54,573 bases of DNA from a virus. Positions 49,690 to 54,573 of this stretch are shown here, in pieces; the stretch's first letter is position 1; every line of letters starts with the position of its first letter. The position numbers and the translations under genes were made by a program. The notes under the pieces were generated by a model that saw only the letters and a program-made list of their open reading frames with translations, had not been told where the DNA came from and made no database searches. The stretch spans positions 1 through 54,573 of the IMG/VR virus record IMGVR_UViG_3300033141_001018; one strand, written 5' to 3'.

Positions 49690-49881
49690 ATGAAAACATT
49701 TATTAAATTAGTTGCTGGATTCGGGGCAATATTTGTAATTATTATTCTGCTTTCTTTTCCAACTATGTGGTTATGGAACTGGCTAATGCCTGAAATATTT
49801 GGGCTAACTACAATAAATATTTGGCAAGCACTTGGTATAATGATATTATCACATATATTATTTAAGCAATCAAAATCCTAA
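49690..49881 (+). CDS. Small membrane protein, holin candidate
   Basis: 63 residues with two membrane segments (IKLVAGFGAIFVIIILLSFP; INIWQALGIMILSHILF). Preceded by AAAACTAAAACTTAGAACC. The position in the lysis-like block makes it a holin candidate. Confidence 0.6.
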   Translation: MKTFIKLVAGFGAIFVIIILLSFPTMWLWNWLMPEIFGLTTINIWQALGIMILSHILFKQSKS

Positions 49882-49885
49882 ACCC

Positions 49886-50527
49886 ATGAAAATAATAAAC
49901 TACTTATTTTTATTTGTGATTATCGGAATGATGGCATTAGCTATTATGCGAGAATGTTCACACAAAAAGACACGAACGAAACTCGAAACCTGCGAAACTA
50001 AATATAATAATTTGCATAACGCCAAATCTGAAACCATTGTAAAATACGACACCGTTAAAATACCGTATTATATCACAAAGACAAAGTTTCATGCAGTGGA
50101 TTCTGTAAAAGTTTATTCAATCTATGCCAAACGAGTTGACGACTTTATGGGTGACTTTGATTTTGATACGATACCTATTTATACCAGAACATACGAGGAT
50201 ACCCTTACAACGCCTGATTTCAAATTACCTTATAAACTAACGGTTGAAGGCTACCTGAAAAGCATTCAGTTTGCGAATTACGAACTTTATACTAAATCGG
50301 AAACCATCCAGCATATCGTTGAAGTTGAAAAGATCAAAGAAATAAGACGTAATCATTTATACGGCTACCTGATGGCGGGCAATGACCTGCAAAAGTGGAC
50401 AAGCTGGACAGCCATAGACGTTGGTCTGATGTTTCAAAGCCGGAGAGGTTGGGGTTTATCGTTAGGTTACATGAGATATGCAGATGAAGATTTTGCAAAG
50501 GTAGGATTTATAATGCTATTGAAATAA
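49886..50527 (+). CDS. Membrane-anchored protein with beta-rich C-terminus (spanin-like or DUF6808-like)
   Basis: 213 residues. MKIINYLFLFVIIGMMALAIMREC is a membrane anchor; a helical coiled part (KTRTKLETCETKYNNLHNAK) follows; the last 60 residues are beta-strand-like (GYLMAGNDLQKWTSW; GLSLGYMRYADEDFAKVGFIML), reminiscent of an outer-membrane barrel end. Such proteins are common next to holins in Bacteroidota phages and might be unimolecular spanin-like. Confidence 0.6.
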   Translation: MKIINYLFLFVIIGMMALAIMRECSHKKTRTKLETCETKYNNLHNAKSETIVKYDTVKIPYYITKTKFHAVDSVKVYSIYAKRVDDFMGDFDFDTIPIYTRTYEDTLTTPDFKLPYKLTVEGYLKSIQFANYELYTKSETIQHIVEVEKIKEIRRNHLYGYLMAGNDLQKWTSWTAIDVGLMFQSRRGWGLSLGYMRYADEDFAKVGFIMLLK

Positions 50528-51177
50528 TGGGACTAAATAAATCAAACGGAAATATGTATGAGTGGGTTACTCACACGTGGAATACGATTAAAGGCGCGTG
50601 TCCGCATGATTGCTCCTATTGCTATATGAAACGCTTCGGAGAACAAAGGCCCGTTAGGTTTGATGAAAGTGAGCTTAAAACCGATTTAGGAAATGGTAAC
50701 TTTATATTCGTTGGTTCGAGCTGTGATATGTTTGCGGATAAAATTCCTGAGCATTGGATTTTTGATACTATTAACCATTGTGATAAATTTGAAAACAGGT
50801 ATTTATTCCAGACCAAAAACCCTAAAAATATACGCAGGATAATGCCGCTTAATACAAATATTTGCGTGACAGTTGAAACAAACAAACACTATCCCGAAAT
50901 CATGCAAAACAGTCCAAAACCATTTGACCGTTTCAATGAAATGGTATTGATAAGGCAGCCACTTTATATCACAATAGAGCCTATAATGGATTTTGATTTA
51001 CAGGAATTTGTTAATCTTATTGCCGGATGCTCACCTGTACAAGTAAATATCGGAGCAGATTCAGGAAATAATAACCTACCGGAACCAGGCAAGGAAAAGA
51101 TTTTGGAATTAATCAACGAGCTTGAAAGGTTTACAATAGTAAAACAGAAGAAAAATTTAAAGCGATTAATAAAGTAA
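50527..51177 (+). CDS. DUF5131-like radical-SAM protein (phage gp37/gp68 family)
   Basis: 216 residues. The CPHDCSYCY motif near residues 25-33 is a radical-SAM cluster signature (CxxxCxxC). THTWNTIKGACPHDC and VTVETNKHYP and PLYITIEPIMDFD fit the DUF5131 gp37/gp68-type family. Members are radical SAM-like and their reaction is unknown. Starts with one-base overlap; ends just before a terminator. Confidence 0.8.
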   Translation: MGLNKSNGNMYEWVTHTWNTIKGACPHDCSYCYMKRFGEQRPVRFDESELKTDLGNGNFIFVGSSCDMFADKIPEHWIFDTINHCDKFENRYLFQTKNPKNIRRIMPLNTNICVTVETNKHYPEIMQNSPKPFDRFNEMVLIRQPLYITIEPIMDFDLQEFVNLIAGCSPVQVNIGADSGNNNLPEPGKEKILELINELERFTIVKQKKNLKRLIK

Positions 51178-51185
51178 TTTAAGGC

Positions 51186-51209
51186 ACTGGGCGTTCTGCT
51201 CAGTTTTTT
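51186..51209 (+). terminator. Rho-independent terminator
   Basis: ACTGGGC (51186-51192) pairs with GCTCAGT (51198-51204) with one G-U, followed by TTTTT. Immediately after the DUF5131 stop. Confidence 0.75.
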
Positions 51210-51242
51210 CATGGCGCATTAAGCGCGATTTAGGTTTTGGTT

Positions 51243-51277
51243 ACCTCCTGCGTTTTGGTTTTCGCAGGAGGTTTTTA
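51243..51277 (+). terminator. Strong Rho-independent terminator
   Basis: ACCTCCTGCG (51243-51252) pairs perfectly with CGCAGGAGGT (51263-51272), 10 pairs, followed by TTTTTAATT. Second terminator within 70 bases. Confidence 0.85.
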
Positions 51278-51289
51278 ATTAAAGAAAAC

Positions 51290-51320
51290 TTGCTTTTTAA
51301 TATTAATTGGTTTATCTTTG
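51290..51320 (+). promoter_or_regulatory. Bacteroidota-type promoter
   Basis: TTG at 51290-51292, exactly 20 bases, TATCTTTG at 51313-51320. About 95 bases before the homing-endonuclease-like ATG. Confidence 0.75.
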
Positions 51321-51416
51321 TTTCGGGCTAATGTGGATTTTGCAACCCACAGACACCGTGACGTTCAGACACGCTGCCCATTCTTTTCCTTCTGAACGTC
51401 ATTTAATCTGAACAAA

Positions 51417-51938
51417 ATGCAAACAAAAGAACAAAAAAGAATCCGTGAAAATAAGTGGATGGTAAAATATTTCAGAACAAAACGCGGACTAATTACTAAA
51501 ATTTATAACCAACAAAGATCAAGCTCAAGAATTCGTAATCAAATACCTCCAGAATATACTCTTGATGAATTAAGAGAATGGATGCTGTCAAACAGTAAAT
51601 ATCATATACTTTTTGATATATGGGTAAAATCTGACTATCAGAAAATGCTTATTCCTTCATGTGACAGAAAAGATGATTACAAACACTATACTCTTGATAA
51701 TTTACGCATTGTCACATGGAGAGAGAATGAACAAAGTGGATACGATGATAGAAGGAATGGTATAAATACAAAAAGCGCAACCCCTGTTGTTCAAATGACA
51801 ATTAATGGTGAATTTGTCGCTGAGTATTATTCGATAAAACAGGCGGGGAGGGAAACGGGAATACACTATTGTAATATATCATCCGTTTGTACTGGTAAAT
51901 TAAAAACAGCAGGTGGGTTTTTATGGAAACATGCCTAA
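51417..51938 (+). CDS. HNH/NUMOD1-type homing endonuclease-like protein
   Basis: 173 residues. IPSCDRKDDYKHYTLDNLRIVTWRENEQ resembles the HNH-type 'psCDRiDds.gYt.dNlr.Vtw..N', and the C-terminus (VVQMTINGEFVAEYYSIKQAG...GGFLWKHA) is a NUMOD1 DNA-binding module. Such genes spread as freestanding homing endonucleases. It sits alone between two terminators and a downstream promoter. Confidence 0.82.
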   Translation: MQTKEQKRIRENKWMVKYFRTKRGLITKIYNQQRSSSRIRNQIPPEYTLDELREWMLSNSKYHILFDIWVKSDYQKMLIPSCDRKDDYKHYTLDNLRIVTWRENEQSGYDDRRNGINTKSATPVVQMTINGEFVAEYYSIKQAGRETGIHYCNISSVCTGKLKTAGGFLWKHA

Positions 51939-52049
51939 TATTATTTAGAATTATTATTTATAACACAATTCATGGGGTTGTAACTTGTTAATAATCAAGC
52001 ATAAGGTAATATAGAATCATTCTAAAGTCGAAACGCTTACTTTTCAATA

Positions 52050-52057
52050 TATCTTTG
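52050..52057 (+). promoter_or_regulatory. Bacteroidota-type -7 promoter element
   Basis: TATCTTTG 24 bases before the ATG at 52081. The -33 element is not clear. Confidence 0.6.
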
Positions 52058-52080
52058 TTTCATAATTAAAGCCTAAGACC

Positions 52081-52227
52081 ATGAAAACAATTAAAATCAA
52101 AAGTACATCAGAACTTCAAGACCACTTATCAAATCTGATGCTCGGAATTGCAACCGCGATAATAGAAAAGGAAGGTGTTTATACTTGTACGATAGATGGA
52201 GTGAAAACCAAATTTGAATTAGTATAA
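52081..52227 (+). CDS. Small hypothetical protein
   Basis: 48 codons: MKTIKIKSTSELQDHLSNLM..., alpha/beta. The leader AATTAAAGCCTAAGACC is the recurring A-rich type. Function unknown. Confidence 0.6.
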   Translation: MKTIKIKSTSELQDHLSNLMLGIATAIIEKEGVYTCTIDGVKTKFELV

Positions 52228-52237
52228 ACCTAAAATC

Positions 52238-52579
52238 ATGGAAACAAAGGAAATATTATTAAAAGAGATTTTAAAGCTCGAGGCAATGCAATCAGATATC
52301 GGTGTAACTATTAGTAAAAAATGCAAGGAATATGCCGATAAATTTTCAGAATATAAAAAAGGAAATAAAGTAAAGGTTTATTATAAATATGATAATACGC
52401 TTGTTTGCTACGGTATTATTTCAATGGTAAAATTTTCAGGACATGGATTTGCTTATGCTGTACAACCGACAAAAAAGGACTTTTCTAAAAGCAAAAGGCA
52501 TATATATGCTATCTGGATTGAGGCTTCTGGAATTTACAAATTAGAGTTACATAAAATCAAAAATCATGGAAGAAACTAA
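52238..52579 (+). CDS. Hypothetical protein
   Basis: 113 residues: helical start (KEILLKEILKLEAMQSDIGVTISKKCKEYADKFSEYKKG) and a beta-barrel-like second half (KVKVYYKYDNTLVCYGIISMVKFSGHGFAYAVQP) similar to small KOW/SH3-like folds. Overlaps the next gene by 14 bases. Function unknown. Confidence 0.65.
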   Translation: METKEILLKEILKLEAMQSDIGVTISKKCKEYADKFSEYKKGNKVKVYYKYDNTLVCYGIISMVKFSGHGFAYAVQPTKKDFSKSKRHIYAIWIEASGIYKLELHKIKNHGRN

Positions 52580-53045
52580 ATGCGCTTTTTGCAGCGAACC
52601 CTCAACCGACATCATACAGGTAACCGATTCAGACGGCATCCAGCATCCAATGTGCCGGGAATGTTTAGAGCATCCCGATAGCGATGTGATGTGTCAATGC
52701 GGCTCAACTGACTTTATAAAACGCAGGGAAGGATTTATGGAATGTGAAGACTGTCATATTATTTTAGAAGAAAACAATTTTTTTTATCTAAGCTGGAGTA
52801 TGCGAAAATTACAGGAAAATTACAAGCAAAGCCGGATTGATTACAAAAGAGATTCAGAACTTTGCGATATTGTTTTTAAGCTCATAAGAGCCGAATTTGA
52901 CAAGGTTGGTACTCAGATACCCTCACACCTATATCTCACCTTAGAGCTGCTTAAATTAACTCAGGCGGCTAAAAGGCTGGTTATCGGCAGAGCGATAATT
53001 GACAGGGATAAAGTTAAGGAAATGGAAAACGATTTAAAAGACTAA
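52566..53045 (+). CDS. Zinc-finger protein
   Basis: 159 residues with several cysteine pairs: KCAFCSEP, CRECLEHP, MCQCGSTD and ECEDCHI, suggesting two zinc ribbons in the first 75 residues. The last half is helical and charged. Nucleic-acid binding in replication/recombination is likely by position. Confidence 0.75.
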   Translation: MEETKCAFCSEPSTDIIQVTDSDGIQHPMCRECLEHPDSDVMCQCGSTDFIKRREGFMECEDCHIILEENNFFYLSWSMRKLQENYKQSRIDYKRDSELCDIVFKLIRAEFDKVGTQIPSHLYLTLELLKLTQAAKRLVIGRAIIDRDKVKEMENDLKD

Positions 53046-53049
53046 AGAT

Positions 53050-53262
53050 ATGAAAGAAGAGTTTATAAAGTTTTTAAAAAGCAAAAGGAAATTTGCAGAG
53101 TACATGCGTGAACTTGAAAAATGCAGAGACGAAGGTTTTGATGTTTTCTTAAAATATACCGCCCGTAGCAACTGGGTTAGTGCTGCCTTTTTTTGGCCAG
53201 CTAATACGGTTGAATTATGGAGTAAAATTAGTGACGAATGGGTTAAAATTGTAGAAAAATGA
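53050..53262 (+). CDS. Small paralogous domain protein (copy 1)
   Basis: 70 residues: [22 protein letters not shown]..., NWVSAAFFW, WSKISDEWVKIVEK. Matches the N-terminus of 308-808 and the protein at 54095-54331. The three copies surround ssb, so a common role there is likely. Confidence 0.75.
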   Translation: MKEEFIKFLKSKRKFAEYMRELEKCRDEGFDVFLKYTARSNWVSAAFFWPANTVELWSKISDEWVKIVEK

Positions 53263-53372
53263 ACATCCCCGCCTACATACAATATTACAAGGCCCTGAAA
53301 CGCAAACGCAGATTAAGGGCGCCGGAGCAGGCACGACTTGAAAGATTACAAACCTTAAATACAAAACAATGA
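53259..53372 (+). CDS. Very small basic peptide
   Basis: 37 codons: MNIPAYIQYYKALKRKRRLRAPEQARLERLQTL..., basic and helical. It overlaps both neighbours by 4 bases, which supports coupled translation. Confidence 0.45.
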   Translation: MNIPAYIQYYKALKRKRRLRAPEQARLERLQTLNTKQ

Positions 53373-53965
53373 CACTCGAATCAAAATCAATCCATGAAAA
53401 GCTGTTTATAATTCAGCAGGAAATCGGAGCTATTACAAAAGGTTCTGAAAACCCATTTTACAAATCAAAGTATTTCGATATTAACGAGTTGATCGGGCAA
53501 CTTATGCCACTACTTAAAAAGCATAAACTGCTACTTTTACAGCCGTTAGTTACAAATGAATTTGAGCAAAACGGAGTAGAAACTCAGTTAATAGAAGTGG
53601 AAACCGGCTCAATGGTTAAATCATTCTGCAAGTTCCCTGATATGAACGACCCGCAAAAGATGGGTAGTGCGATTACTTATTTGAGACGTTATACATTACA
53701 GTCCTTACTTGGCTTACAATCCGAAGACGATGACGCCAACAAAGCAAGTGGAAGGGATAACCCGATTAAAGATTATCAAAAAACAAAAATAGACGGGCTT
53801 ATTCATACTTCTACTATCGAAGAAAGCGTAAAGGAGCAGATAGAATCTGATATGGATAATATGACATTTGACCGTGCAAAAAAATGTATTATCTATCTTC
53901 AGGAAAATCAAAAGCCCACAATGAATGAAGAACTTGACAGTAAATTAAATGAACCCGGAACTTAA
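53369..53965 (+). CDS. ERF-type single-strand annealing protein
   Basis: 198 residues. SIHEKLFIIQQEIGAITKGSENPFYKSKYFDINELIGQLMPLL... then GSAITYLRRYTLQSLLGLQSEDDDAN is the ERF family signature (P22 Erf, ssDNA annealing). It supports recombination together with SSB and NinG-like nuclease. The end is short and acidic. Confidence 0.92.
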   Translation: MTLESKSIHEKLFIIQQEIGAITKGSENPFYKSKYFDINELIGQLMPLLKKHKLLLLQPLVTNEFEQNGVETQLIEVETGSMVKSFCKFPDMNDPQKMGSAITYLRRYTLQSLLGLQSEDDDANKASGRDNPIKDYQKTKIDGLIHTSTIEESVKEQIESDMDNMTFDRAKKCIIYLQENQKPTMNEELDSKLNEPGT

Positions 53966-54098
53966 CAAAATAATAGAATATCAGCCCGATGAAGTAAAAC
54001 TAAAATGCTTCTGCGGGAGCCAGAGTTTCAAGCGAATTAATAACCATGTGGTGCAATGCGTCTTGTGCGGTTGTACATTCCAAAATACGACATTATGA
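53949..54098 (+). CDS. Tiny zinc-ribbon peptide
   Basis: 49 codons overlapping the ERF gene by 17 bases: KCFCGSQSFKRINNHVVQC, then VLCGCTF, two cysteine pairs. Overlaps the next gene by 4 bases. Confidence 0.6.
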   Translation: MNPELNKIIEYQPDEVKLKCFCGSQSFKRINNHVVQCVLCGCTFQNTTL

Positions 54099-54331
54099 AA
54101 GATGAATTTATTAAATTTTTGAAGTCAAAAAGGATATTTTCTAAATTTGAGAGAAACCTTAAATCTGATAGAGATATAACATTTGATGAATATTCTGATA
54201 GTAAGAGTGAGGAGGGTGGAATTGATTTATTAATAAGTGCCTTTTATTGGGATCAGACCCCAGAAAACTATGACTTTTGGGATGAAATTGATGAAGATTG
54301 GCGTAAAATCGTAAACAACACTAAAAAATAA
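54095..54331 (+). CDS. Small paralogous domain protein (copy 2)
   Basis: 78 residues from the ATG at 54095 (an upstream in-frame ATG at 54056 lies inside the zinc-ribbon gene). [22 protein letters not shown]..., [23 protein letters not shown]. Related to 53050-53262 and the start of 308-808. Four bases before ssb. Confidence 0.8.
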   Translation: MKDEFIKFLKSKRIFSKFERNLKSDRDITFDEYSDSKSEEGGIDLLISAFYWDQTPENYDFWDEIDEDWRKIVNNTKK

Positions 54332-54335
54332 AGAC

Positions 54336-54573
54336 ATGATAAACAAAGTAATTCTAATTGGGAACTTAGGAAAAGACCCAGAAGTCAGAACCCTTGAAAA
54401 CGGTACAAAGGTTGCCAACTTCTCAGTAGCAACCTCAGAATCCTACAAAAACAAAGAAGGTGAGAGGGTTACACAAACCGAATGGCATAATATTGTCCTT
54501 TGGCGCGGTCTTGCCGAAATAGCCGAAAAATACCTACAAACAGGCAGCCAAGTTTATATCGAAGGTAAAATCA
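54336..54573 (+). CDS. ssb: Single-stranded DNA-binding protein, N-terminal part
   Basis: The first 79 codons of [22 protein letters not shown], then [12 protein letters not shown], then the WHNIVLWRG segment. The gene is cut by the window end and continues at base 3, after removing the 114-base overlap. Standard OB-fold SSB start. Confidence 0.95.
   Translation, partial: MINKVILIGNLGKDPEVRTLENGTKVANFSVATSESYKNKEGERVTQTEWHNIVLWRGLAEIAEKYLQTGSQVYIEGKI
54460..54573. repeat. Terminal overlap, identical to bases 1-114
   Basis: The last 114 bases equal the first 114 and both are internal ssb sequence in the same frame, so the simplest reading is circular or circularly permuted DNA with an assembly overlap, giving a unit of 54,459 bp. 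Confidence 0.95.

Overview
The window is a complete or near-complete genome of a tailed double-stranded DNA phage. Bases 1-114 are identical to 54460-54573, and the shared stretch lies inside one gene (ssb). The sequence therefore closes into a circle of about 54,459 bp, with ssb split across the ends. Every gene I accept is on the + strand. The host is probably a member of Bacteroidota: promoters have the TTG-N20-TAnnTTTG form typical of that phylum, most genes lack a Shine-Dalgarno sequence, two small proteins carry Bacteroidota-style lipoprotein signals, and fibre-like proteins carry PKD and 'NVGIGTxxP' type repeats. I saw no integrase, lysogeny repressor, DNA polymerase, tRNA or CRISPR array.

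Layout. About 49.2-54.6 kb plus 0-5.9 kb hold the early DNA-metabolism genes: ERF-type annealase, SSB, a winged-helix replication initiator, a DnaB/RecA-fold helicase, two DNA methyltransferases, HNH proteins and several tiny zinc-ribbon proteins. Three paralogues of one small domain surround ssb. From 6 to 16.7 kb there are roughly 35 small accessory genes, including NinG-like and Lar-like proteins, a DnaA-C-terminal-like protein, a uracil-DNA-glycosylase-like protein and a lipoprotein. This part also holds three regions rich in promoters and hairpins (5.9-6.4, 12.3-12.7 and 13.6-14.3 kb) and a 140-bp near-perfect palindrome at 11,926-12,065.

From 16.75 kb the virion genes start: large terminase, portal and minor head protein. 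A 7-kb cassette then interrupts the head module (about 21.2-28.6 kb). It encodes three family-2 glycosyltransferase-like proteins, a DUF616-like protein, an ATP-grasp enzyme, a homologue of aspartate decarboxylase PanD, a nucleotide-sugar epimerase, a SAM methyltransferase and small proteins. After it come a scaffold-like protein, the probable major capsid protein, connector/tail-completion proteins, a tail assembly chaperone with a canonical A AAA AAG frameshift site, a 1,099-residue tape measure protein, tail and fibre proteins, and two large proteins that begin with signal-peptide-like segments. Small membrane proteins (holin/spanin candidates), a radical-SAM protein and a homing-endonuclease-like gene close the circle. 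No endolysin is recognisable.

How it fits together. SSB, ERF, NinG-like, initiator and helicase would run recombination-linked replication on host polymerase. The methyltransferases and Lar-like protein would protect the DNA. The order terminase-portal-scaffold-capsid-tail is typical of a long-tailed phage. The most unusual part is the sugar/PanD/ATP-grasp cassette inside the head module. A reasonable hypothesis is synthesis of a decorated glycan, perhaps carrying beta-alanine or a related group, on virions or on the infected cell.
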